NCBI RefSeq assembly: GCF_016887565.1
Contig: NZ_CP069396.1
Span: 9,158,001 to 9,222,000 of the forward strand
Reading direction: 5' to 3'
DNA length: 64,000 nucleotides
From: Archangium violaceum
GTDB taxonomy: Bacteria; Myxococcota; Myxococcia; Myxococcales; Myxococcaceae
Position 1 is the stretch's first letter, and each line of letters opens with the position of its first letter. A model generated the notes under the pieces. That model worked only from the letters and a program-made list of their open reading frames with translations. It was not told the DNA's origin and did not search any database. Positions 17,084-23,920 of this stretch are shown one piece after another. A program made the position numbers and the translations under genes.

Positions 17084-17569
17084 ATGTTCGGATTCGTTTT
17101 CGGTACCGCCTGCCTGGCTGGCCTCTTCTACACCCTGCGCGGCAACCGCCGCTGGGGCCACCGCCACGGAGGCCGCTGGAGCTGGCGCGGCCGGATGCGC
17201 TGGCTCTTCGAGCGCCTGGACACCTCGCCCGGCCAGGAGAAGGTCATCGTCCAGGCCGCGGACGACCTCACCGAGGCCTTCGAGAAGATGCGTGACGAGA
17301 TGAGCGCCACGCGCGCCGCCGTCGCCCGCTCGCTGCGGGGCGAGGCGTTCGACAGTTCCAGCCTGCGCGAGCTGGACGCGAAGCACGACGAGCTCATCGA
17401 CAACCTGCGCAAGACGCTGCGCACCTCGCTGTCGAAGATCCACGAGGCGCTGGACGCGAAGCAGCGGCGCGAGCTGGCGGACCTGCTCGAGCACGGCTGG
17501 GGATACGGCTACCGCCACTCCGGCTACGGGGGCGGCTGCGGTGGCTGGCGCGGCGCCCGTTCCTGCTGA
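17084..17569 (+). CDS. Spy/CnrR-like periplasmic sensor protein
   Basis: This 161-residue protein has one N-terminal hydrophobic anchor (MFGFVFGTACLAGLFYTL) and then a helical domain. The heptad-like region from 45 to 140 (AADDLTEAFEKMRDEMSATR, then LRELDAKHDELIDNLRKTLR and LDAKQRRELADLL) resembles the heavy-metal-sensor/Spy family, where LTxxQ-like helices form a cradle. It has His/Gly/Trp-rich ends, including a GYGYRHSGYGGG tail that could bind metal. It is the first gene of a four-gene unit with a response regulator and kinase, with 43 bases to the next gene. The likely role is a periplasmic sensor or chaperone that feeds the kinase, by analogy with CpxP and CnrX. Confidence 0.72.
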   Translation: MFGFVFGTACLAGLFYTLRGNRRWGHRHGGRWSWRGRMRWLFERLDTSPGQEKVIVQAADDLTEAFEKMRDEMSATRAAVARSLRGEAFDSSSLRELDAKHDELIDNLRKTLRTSLSKIHEALDAKQRRELADLLEHGWGYGYRHSGYGGGCGGWRGARSC

Positions 17570-17612
17570 GCCGTCCTGAACCCCGAATCCCGAACCCCGA
17601 AAGGAACACACC

Positions 17613-17876
17613 ATGCGCCGCCGCGCCCTCATCATCCTGCTCGCCGTTGGAACCATCGCTGGCTACTCGTCCGGCTTCGCCAGCCTCTATCGCTGGCACC
17701 GCTACGGCCACGGTCATGGCCAGGGCTGGTCCTGCCAGCACGGACGGGGCTACGAGTACGACACCCGCACCGCGCCGTCATGGCCTCCGCCCCGGCAGCC
17801 TCCCGCGCCCCAGGCCCCCCAGGCCCAGGCCCAGGCGCCCCTCACCGACGCTCCAGGCGAGCCCGGCCCGCGTTAG
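17613..17876 (+). CDS. Small exported His-rich protein
   Basis: This 87-residue protein is not recognised. It has an N-terminal signal or anchor (RRRALIILLAVGTIAGYSSG), then a short HRYGHGHGQGW region rich in histidine and glycine, and a Pro/Ala/Gln-rich tail. The His/Gly cluster resembles the one in the upstream Spy-like protein, so both may touch the same metal or stress signal in the periplasm. It lies 15 bases before the response regulator start and is almost certainly in the same operon. Confidence 0.6.
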   Translation: MRRRALIILLAVGTIAGYSSGFASLYRWHRYGHGHGQGWSCQHGRGYEYDTRTAPSWPPPRQPPAPQAPQAQAQAPLTDAPGEPGPR

Positions 17877-17891
17877 AGTCGAAGCACGCCC

Positions 17892-18572
17892 ATGGCCACC
17901 CGCGTCCTCCTCATCGACGATGACACCCGGATGTACGAGCTGCTCGCGCAGTACCTCGGGCAGAACGGCATCACCGTCGCCCACGCACCCGATGGAGGAC
18001 GCGGACTGGCCGCGCTGGAGGCCAACACCTACGACGCCGTGCTGCTGGACGTGATGATGCCGGGCATGGACGGGCTGGAGGTGTGCCGGCGCATCCGAGC
18101 CAAGAGCACCCTGCCCATCCTCATGCTCACCGCGCGCGGCGACGAGACGGACCGCGTGGTGGGGCTGGAGCTCGGCGCGGATGACTACCTGGCCAAGCCC
18201 TTCAGCCCGCGCGAGCTGCTCGCGCGCCTGAGGGCCGTGCTGCGGCGCGCCCAGCCCGCCTCGGTGGCCGAGAAGCTGGAGTCCAGCGGCGTCTCCATCG
18301 ACGTGTCGGCCCGCGAGGTGCGCGTGGGCGGCCGGCAGGTGGAGCTCACCGGGCTCGAGTTCGACATGCTGGTGGCCCTGGTGCGGCGGGCCGGGCGCGT
18401 CATTCCGCGCGATGCGCTGCTCGGCGAGGCCGGCCGGAGCGACACCGTGGTGGGCGAGCGCACCGTGGACGTGCACATCTCCCACCTGCGGCAGAAGCTG
18501 GGCGACGAGGGCTCGCGCCTCATCAAGACGGTGCGTGGCGTGGGCTACCTCTTCGCCAAAGAGGGCCCATGA
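17892..18572 (+). CDS. OmpR-family response regulator
   Basis: This 226-residue two-domain regulator has a receiver at 1-115 with the acidic pair DD near residue 10. The phosphoacceptor aspartate is in LLDVMMPGMDG near 53. The conserved Thr/Ser and Lys are in LTARG and AKPF. The C-terminal winged helix (about 130-225) ends with VDVHISHLRQKLG and VRGVGYLF, typical of OmpR/PhoB and CpxR/RstA regulators. Its stop overlaps the kinase start in ATGA, so the two are translationally coupled. It should bind direct repeats upstream of its targets, possibly its own operon. Confidence 0.95.
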   Translation: MATRVLLIDDDTRMYELLAQYLGQNGITVAHAPDGGRGLAALEANTYDAVLLDVMMPGMDGLEVCRRIRAKSTLPILMLTARGDETDRVVGLELGADDYLAKPFSPRELLARLRAVLRRAQPASVAEKLESSGVSIDVSAREVRVGGRQVELTGLEFDMLVALVRRAGRVIPRDALLGEAGRSDTVVGERTVDVHISHLRQKLGDEGSRLIKTVRGVGYLFAKEGP

Positions 18573-19966
18573 GACGGGACTCGCGCTTCCACGCGGGCCG
18601 GCATCCTCACGGGCACAGGGGATGGGCCCGGCGCTGGCCCATGAGCCGGCTCGGCTGGTTCATCCGGGCCCACCTGCGCCGGCGGCTCTTCGTCTGGTTC
18701 GGTGTGTCCATCTTCATCACCTTCCTGGTGGTCGTCACCGTGATGAACGTGATGGGGGGCCTGATGGGCGGTGGCTCCTCCTGGCATCAGGAGACGGAGC
18801 GCGTGCGCACCTTCGTGGGCCACCAGCTCGCCGCGGTGTGGGATGACCCCGCGCGCCGGGACGCGCTCGCCCGGTCGGTCACCCAGGATCTGGCCTTCGA
18901 CGTGGAGCTGCGGGATGCCTCCGGGGCGCTGTTGCTGCGTACCGGTGGGCCCTGTGCCCCCCACTCGGAGCTCACCGTGCCGGTGGAGCGCGAGGGCGTG
19001 AAGCTCGGCACCGCGCGGGCCTGCTTCGGGCGAACCCGGCCCCGGCAACCCTGGCGAGGGCCCATGGTGCTGCTGCTGGCCGGAGCCACGCTGTGGATGG
19101 CCACGGGGTGGCTCGCCCGGCAGCTGTCGCGCCCGCTGGACACGCTGGCTCGGACGGCGCAGGAGCTCGGCGAGGGCAAGCTGGACGCGCGCGTGCAGTT
19201 GGGCCGGCACGCCACCGGCGAGATGACCGTGCTGGCCGAGGTCTTCAACGAGATGGCCGCGCGCATCGAGCGGCAGATGGCGGATCAGCGCGAGCTGCTG
19301 GCCGCGGTGTCGCACGAGCTGCGCACGCCGCTGGCGCACCTGCGCGTCCTCGTGGAGCTGATGCGCGACGCCGGAGGCCCGGAGCGCACGGCGGACCAGA
19401 TGGAGCGCGAGGTGGTGGAGCTGGATGCCCTGGTGGGCGAGCTGCTGGCGAGCTCGCGGCTGGACTTCGGGCAGCTGAGCGCTCGTGAGCTGGACGGGAA
19501 GGACTTGGCTTTGCGGGCGCTGGAGCGGATGGGGCAGCCGGTGGAGACGCTGGCGGTGGAGGTGGCCGACGCGAAGCTGGTGGGGGACGCCACGCTGTTG
19601 GGGCGCGCACTGGCCAACCTGCTGGACAACGCGCGCAAGCACGGCCAGGGCGCCGAGGCCCTGAGGCTGCTCGAGCGCGACGGTCAGCTGGCCTTCTGCG
19701 TGGACGACCGGGGCCCGGGGTTGCTGCCCGGCGAGGAGACGCGCATCTTCGAGCCCTTCTACCGGAAGGACCGGGGCGGAGAGGCGCGCGAGGCGGGCTC
19801 GCTGGGACTGGGGCTCGCGCTGGTGCAGCGGATTGCCCGGGCGCACGGCGGCGACACCTTCGCGGAGAACCGTCCGGGAGGAGGCGCCCGGGTGGGCTTC
19901 ACGCTGCGGCGAGAGGGGCCCCCAGCGGTCAAGTCACCGCCCACAGCGACCCACTCTCGAGTGTGA
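18569..19966 (+). CDS. Membrane sensor histidine kinase
   Basis: This 465-residue kinase has a transmembrane segment near 45-65 (FGVSIFITFLVVVTVMNVM), a periplasmic loop of about 100 residues, and a second membrane segment near 165-185. A HAMP domain follows, then the dimerisation box VSHELRTPLAHLRVLVELM with the phospho-accepting histidine near 247. The ATPase domain has N box LLDNARKHG, DRGPGL and FEPFYRKD, and G box LGLGLALVQRIA. It is the partner of the overlapping response regulator. The upstream Spy-like and His-rich proteins suggest that it senses envelope or metal stress. The product ends 18 bases before repeat copy D. Confidence 0.94.
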   Translation: MRRDSRFHAGRHPHGHRGWARRWPMSRLGWFIRAHLRRRLFVWFGVSIFITFLVVVTVMNVMGGLMGGGSSWHQETERVRTFVGHQLAAVWDDPARRDALARSVTQDLAFDVELRDASGALLLRTGGPCAPHSELTVPVEREGVKLGTARACFGRTRPRQPWRGPMVLLLAGATLWMATGWLARQLSRPLDTLARTAQELGEGKLDARVQLGRHATGEMTVLAEVFNEMAARIERQMADQRELLAAVSHELRTPLAHLRVLVELMRDAGGPERTADQMEREVVELDALVGELLASSRLDFGQLSARELDGKDLALRALERMGQPVETLAVEVADAKLVGDATLLGRALANLLDNARKHGQGAEALRLLERDGQLAFCVDDRGPGLLPGEETRIFEPFYRKDRGGEAREAGSLGLGLALVQRIARAHGGDTFAENRPGGGARVGFTLRREGPPAVKSPPTATHSRV

Positions 19967-19983
19967 GTCCCTGGTTCCGAGCA

Positions 19984-20017
19984 CCCTCTCCCTCTGGGAG
20001 AGGGCCGGGGTGAGGGT
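19984..20017 (+). repeat. 34-bp imperfect palindromic repeat, copy D
   Basis: This is the same family as 1620, 9506 and 9635 (CCCTCTCCCTCTGGGAGAGG then GCCGGGGTGAGGGT). It lies between the convergent kinase and cupredoxin genes, matching the convergent setting of copy A, and may act as a two-way terminator. Confidence 0.85.
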
Positions 20018-20027
20018 ATCCGGGCCC

Positions 20028-20867
20028 CTACTTCGCGCCCCCGGGAGCGGAGCCCCTGGCCTGAGCCGTCGCCGCGAACTCGAAGGAAACGGAAGCCGTC
20101 TCCCCGTCCTTCACGGACACCTCGGCCGTCTGGGTACCGAGCGTCTCGTGCCAGGCCTCGAGGGTGTAGCTGCCGACGGGCAGGTGCTCGATGGAGAAGG
20201 AGCCATCGGCGCCGGAGGTGGCGAAGTACGGGTTGGAGTTCACCACGACCCAGGAGACCATCCACGGGTGGATGTCGCACTTGAGGCGGACCACCTCGGC
20301 CTCGGCGGGCAGGTTGCGCTCCACGGCCTTGCCGTTGGGAGGCTGGGCCACGTTGAAGAGGGTCTTCGCCCCGGCGAGAGCGCGCGCGTTGTGCAGCGTG
20401 CCGTCGCTGTTCTTGATGAGGATGGGCTGACCGGTGGCGACGCCCTGCACACGCGGCAGGTAGGTGCACTGCTGCTGGTCGATGATCGCGGGCTTCGCCG
20501 GACGCGAGCGGGGCACCAGGCCGCGCACGCGCACGAGCACGTTGGCCAGCTTGCCGTCCTTCACCTGGAGGGACTGGTCCGTCAGCGCCATGCCCTGGCA
20601 GGCGGGATCCTCGCTGGGCGCGATGGCGGCGGACGCGGGCGGCGTGCCCTTGAAGGAGACGGTGCCACGCACGGTGCCACCACCGACCTCTGGGGCGGGA
20701 GCCTCCGGGGGGGCCTCGGCCTTCTTCACCTCGGCCGGAGCCTGCGCGGAGGACGGAGGGGTGGACCCCCGGCCGGCGGTCGACGGGGACTGCTCTTCCT
20801 TGCAAGCCGGAAGGGCGGCGAGCCCCACGGCACCGAGCACCGCGACGCCCAGCGTACGCAGCTTCAT
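20028..20867 (-). CDS. Cupredoxin-like lipoprotein
   Basis: This 279-residue lipoprotein has a signal ending in a lipobox (LAALPAC, cysteine 22). A Pro/Ala/Ser-rich linker leads to a plastocyanin-like domain. The region with LHNARALAG and later KCDIHPWM supplies His, Cys, His and Met in the order of type 1 copper ligands. A C-terminal beta-sandwich (GADGSFSIEHLPVGSYTLEA) is a carboxypeptidase-regulatory-like domain. GGGAGAG precedes the start. It is downstream of an ABC exporter pair and heme O synthase, so a link to copper handling or a terminal oxidase is plausible. Electron carrier and copper carrier are both possible. Confidence 0.78.
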   Translation of the reverse strand: MKLRTLGVAVLGAVGLAALPACKEEQSPSTAGRGSTPPSSAQAPAEVKKAEAPPEAPAPEVGGGTVRGTVSFKGTPPASAAIAPSEDPACQGMALTDQSLQVKDGKLANVLVRVRGLVPRSRPAKPAIIDQQQCTYLPRVQGVATGQPILIKNSDGTLHNARALAGAKTLFNVAQPPNGKAVERNLPAEAEVVRLKCDIHPWMVSWVVVNSNPYFATSGADGSFSIEHLPVGSYTLEAWHETLGTQTAEVSVKDGETASVSFEFAATAQARGSAPGGAK

Positions 20868-20988
20868 GTGAACTCTCCCTGGTGGCGCCCACGTATGTCG
20901 GGTCGGATGCGGGCCGCCTGATGTACTGGGTCCTCCCGTCGTAGCAGAAGAAAGGACCCGGAAGTCAACGCAAGACAGGCCTATCCAG

Positions 20989-21885
20989 TCACTCCCGGCG
21001 ATTGACGCTGAAGGCGGCCAGAGCCAGGAAGACGGTGGCGAAGACGAACAGCACCGGCACCTCCAGACCCGCGCCGGAGGAGGCGGTCCCCACGGCGAGT
21101 GAAGCCTCGGCGCCGTAGAGCGCGCGCCGGATGCCTTCCACGGAGAAGCGCATGGGGTTGAGGCGCATCACCCAGGCCAGCAGCGGCCCGGCGCCCTTGA
21201 GGGGGAACATGGCGCCGGAGAGCACCCACATGGGCAACAGCACGATGCTCATCACCGCGTGGTAGCCGGCGGTGGAGCGCACCCACCAGGCGAGCGCGAT
21301 GCCCATGCCGGTGAGGCCCAGGGCGGACAGCACCATCACCCCCAGCAGCAGCGGCACGTCCAGGGTGGCGGCCTTCACCCCGGCCAAGGGGGCGAAGAGG
21401 AGGAAGAGCGAGGCCTGCAGCAGGGCGATGGCCGAGGAGCCCAGCGCCTTGCCCAGCACCACCGCCAGGCGGGAGCCCGGCCCGGCGAGGACGGATTGGA
21501 GGAAGCCCTCGCGCCGGTCCTCGATGACGGAGATGGTGGCGAAGATGGCGCTGAAGAGCACCACCATGGTGACGACACCGGGGAAGGAGAAGCGCTGGTA
21601 GTCCAGGCCCTGGGCGCCCTCCACGCGGAAGGAGCCGGAGAAGCCCGCGCCGATGACGAACCAGAAGAGGATGGGCTGGGCGAGCGCCCCGACGATGCGG
21701 CTGGGCTGACGGAAGAAGCGCACCACGTCGCGCGCCAGCAGCACGCGCACGGTGGACCACTGGAGCGCGAGCGCGCTCGGGGCCCGGGCCTCCACGCGGG
21801 AGTCGCGTCGGATGTCCAGCTCCGGCCCGGACGGCCCCGTCTCGGGCACGTCGGAGTCGGGAGCGGTGGTGGCATGGGCGTTCAT
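20989..21885 (-). CDS. ABC-2 type exporter permease
   Basis: This 298-residue integral membrane protein has six hydrophobic segments in ABC-2 permease order. After a charged N-terminus comes FFRQPSRIVGALAQPILFWF, then MVVLFSAIFATISVIEDRREGF, and later ALGLTGMGIALAWW and MPMWVLSGAMFP-like segments. The IEDRREGFLQ loop is typical of the family. It pairs with the ATPase upstream; the ATPase stop and this start overlap as TGATG, which indicates translational coupling (a TTG at 21888 is a less likely start). The substrate is unknown. Beside cyoE, export of a heme- or oxidase-related factor is one possibility. Confidence 0.9.
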   Translation of the reverse strand: MNAHATTAPDSDVPETGPSGPELDIRRDSRVEARAPSALALQWSTVRVLLARDVVRFFRQPSRIVGALAQPILFWFVIGAGFSGSFRVEGAQGLDYQRFSFPGVVTMVVLFSAIFATISVIEDRREGFLQSVLAGPGSRLAVVLGKALGSSAIALLQASLFLLFAPLAGVKAATLDVPLLLGVMVLSALGLTGMGIALAWWVRSTAGYHAVMSIVLLPMWVLSGAMFPLKGAGPLLAWVMRLNPMRFSVEGIRRALYGAEASLAVGTASSGAGLEVPVLFVFATVFLALAAFSVNRRE

Positions 21886-22895
21886 CAATGACGACTCCTA
21901 CGGCGGACGGGCTCGGCGGCGGGCTGGTCCGCCCCGAGCACCCGGCCGGTGAGTTGGAGGAACACGTCCGCGAGGGTGGGACGGCGCAAGGACACGGAGG
22001 CGAGCCGGCCGGCCGGGAAGGCCTCCACCAGCCGGGGGACCAGCGCGTGCCCCTGCTCCACCTCCACCTGCACGCGGCCCTCCACCACGCGGGCCTCCAA
22101 CCCCAGCCGGGCGCGCAGCTCGTCCGCGAGGGCCTCGGGCTCCCGGGCCTCCAGGGTGAGGATGTCCCCGCCCACCCGAGCGGCCAGCGCCGCCGGGGTG
22201 TCGGTGGCCACCAGCCGTCCGGAGTCCAGCACCGCCAGCCGGTCGCACATCTCCGCCTCGTCGGCGCGGTGCGTGGTGAGCAGCACGGTGAGGCCCTCGG
22301 CGTCGCGCAGGGCGCGCAGGTGCGCCCAGAAGGAGCGGAAGGAGGCCTCGTCGAGCCCCTGGGTGGGCTCGTCCATGAGGACGATGCTCGGCTGGTGCAC
22401 CAGGGCGCGCGCCAGCTCCAAGCGCCGGCGCATGCCACCGGACCAGGTGGAGACGCGCTCGTCGCCGCGCGCCTCGAGGCCGATGAGCCGGAGCATCTGC
22501 TCCACGCGCTCGCGGGCCCACGCGCCCGTCAGCCCATACAGCCGGGCGCCGAGCATGAGGTTCTCCCGCGCGCTCATCAGGTCATCCAGGCTGCTGCGCT
22601 GGAAGATGATGCCCATGCGCTGGCGCAGGGCCGGGTCGTTGAGCGACAGGGGCCGCCCCTCGAACAGGACGCGTCCGGCATCCGGCGCGAGCAGGCCGGC
22701 GAGCAGCTGGAAGGTGGTGGACTTCCCGGCGCCGTTGGGGCCGAGCAGGCCGACGATCTCCCCCGCCCGCACCGAGAGGTTCAACCCATCCAGCGCCACC
22801 CGCTGCTTGAAGCACCGGGTGAGACCGTCGAGTTGGAGCAGGGGCGCCGCGGAGCGGCTGGCCGCCGGAGAGAGGGCCTTCAGGGCCGTGGACAT
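21885..22895 (-). CDS. ABC exporter ATP-binding protein
   Basis: This 336-residue ATPase has Walker A (GPNGAGKST, near 54), Q-loop, signature WSGGMRRRLELARALVHQP, Walker B IVLMDEPTQGLD and the H-loop LLTTHRADEAE. A C-terminal extension of about 90 residues follows, of the DrrA/CcmA-like drug-efflux and gliding-exporter type. It drives the adjacent ABC-2 permease. It starts seven bases after the cyoE stop, so cyoE, ATPase and permease form one operon. Confidence 0.93.
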   Translation of the reverse strand: MSTALKALSPAASRSAAPLLQLDGLTRCFKQRVALDGLNLSVRAGEIVGLLGPNGAGKSTTFQLLAGLLAPDAGRVLFEGRPLSLNDPALRQRMGIIFQRSSLDDLMSARENLMLGARLYGLTGAWARERVEQMLRLIGLEARGDERVSTWSGGMRRRLELARALVHQPSIVLMDEPTQGLDEASFRSFWAHLRALRDAEGLTVLLTTHRADEAEMCDRLAVLDSGRLVATDTPAALAARVGGDILTLEAREPEALADELRARLGLEARVVEGRVQVEVEQGHALVPRLVEAFPAGRLASVSLRRPTLADVFLQLTGRVLGADQPAAEPVRRRSRH

Positions 22896-22902
22896 CCTCG
22901 AA

Positions 22903-23814
22903 TCAACCGTGTCCCCCGCTGTCGAGCATCAGCGCGGCGAAGAGGCCGGCCAGGTACAGCAGGCTGAACAGGAACGTCTGGCGGGCCCAGGACCTTCCCA
23001 GGCTCCGGAAGAGACCCGTGGCCCCCAGCCCGAGGAACGACAGGCCCAGCACCACGGCGGCCGCCAGGTACCAGCCCCCGGCGATGCGCAGCTGGAAGGG
23101 CAGCAGCGTCATGGGCACCAGCGCCACCAGGTAGAGGACGATCTGCAGCCGGCTGGAGTCATCGCCCCGCTCGAGCGGCACGGACTTGAGACCGGCCGCC
23201 GCGTACTCGTCCTTGCGGAACAGGGCGATGGCGATGAAGTGGGGGATCTGCCACAGGAAGAGGATGGCGAAGAGGACGTAGCCGCCCGCGTCGATCTGCC
23301 CCGTCACGGCCGTCCACCCCATGAGCGGGGGGAGCGCGCCGGGCACCGCGCCCACCAGCATGGCGGTCGAGGTGCGCGGCTTGAGGGGCGTGTACATGAG
23401 CACGTAGCTGAGGAGCGCCAGGAGCCCCAGCCCCGCGGTGAGCAGGTTGGCGCCCAGGGCGAGCGCGGGCAGGGACACGGCCGCCAGCAGCAGGCCGAAG
23501 CCCAGCGCCGTCGCCGGCTCCATGCGGCCCGAGGGCAGCGGGCGGTTGCGGGTGCGCGCCATGAAGCGGTCGCTGTGGCGCTCCCAGTAGCAGTTGAGCG
23601 CGTTGGCGGCGCCCACCGTGCCGGAGGTGGCCAGCAGCGTCACCAGGATGCGCGTCACCGTCAGCTCACCGGGGGCCAGCCACATGCCGCCCGCGGTGGT
23701 GGCGATGACCAGGCCCGACAACCTGGGCTTGGTGAGGGACAGCAGGTCCGAAGCGATGTTCGACTGGCTCACGGCTCGCGCGCTCACGCGGACTCCCCGG
23801 CTGGAAAACGCCAC
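22903..23814 (-). CDS. cyoE: Protoheme IX farnesyltransferase (heme O synthase)
   Basis: The enzyme transfers a farnesyl group to heme B to make heme O for haem-copper oxidases; it is an integral membrane UbiA-family protein. The 303-residue product has about nine hydrophobic segments. The signature loops are NCYWERHSDRFMARTRNRPL (the first Asp of the usual NxxxDxxxD is Glu here) and the second polar loop YVLFAILFLWQIPHFIAIAL followed by RKDEYAAAG. LTKPRLSGLV near residue 28 is the usual N-terminal landmark. The start is a GTG at 23814; internal GTGs a few codons later are possible. In other organisms the gene is also called ctaB. It heads the operon with the ABC exporter. Confidence 0.93.
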   Translation of the reverse strand: MAFSSRGVRVSARAVSQSNIASDLLSLTKPRLSGLVIATTAGGMWLAPGELTVTRILVTLLATSGTVGAANALNCYWERHSDRFMARTRNRPLPSGRMEPATALGFGLLLAAVSLPALALGANLLTAGLGLLALLSYVLMYTPLKPRTSTAMLVGAVPGALPPLMGWTAVTGQIDAGGYVLFAILFLWQIPHFIAIALFRKDEYAAAGLKSVPLERGDDSSRLQIVLYLVALVPMTLLPFQLRIAGGWYLAAAVVLGLSFLGLGATGLFRSLGRSWARQTFLFSLLYLAGLFAALMLDSGGHG

Positions 23815-23849
23815 TCCCCTTACACAGAGGGACGGCCCACATCAAGCAA

Positions 23850-23882
23850 ACGGGCGCGGGATGGATGCCATCCCCGCGCCCG
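23850..23882 (-). terminator. Hairpin after the TPR gene
   Basis: A long stem (ACGGGCGCGGGATGG against CCATCCCCGCGCCCGT, one bulged base) lies 39 bases past the TPR stop on the minus strand. It is followed by a T-rich stretch (TTTGCTTG), so it probably ends the TPR transcript before cyoE. Confidence 0.65.
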
Positions 23883-23920
23883 TCGACATCAGTCCCGCTT
23901 GTGGGAAGCGGGAGCCCGGC

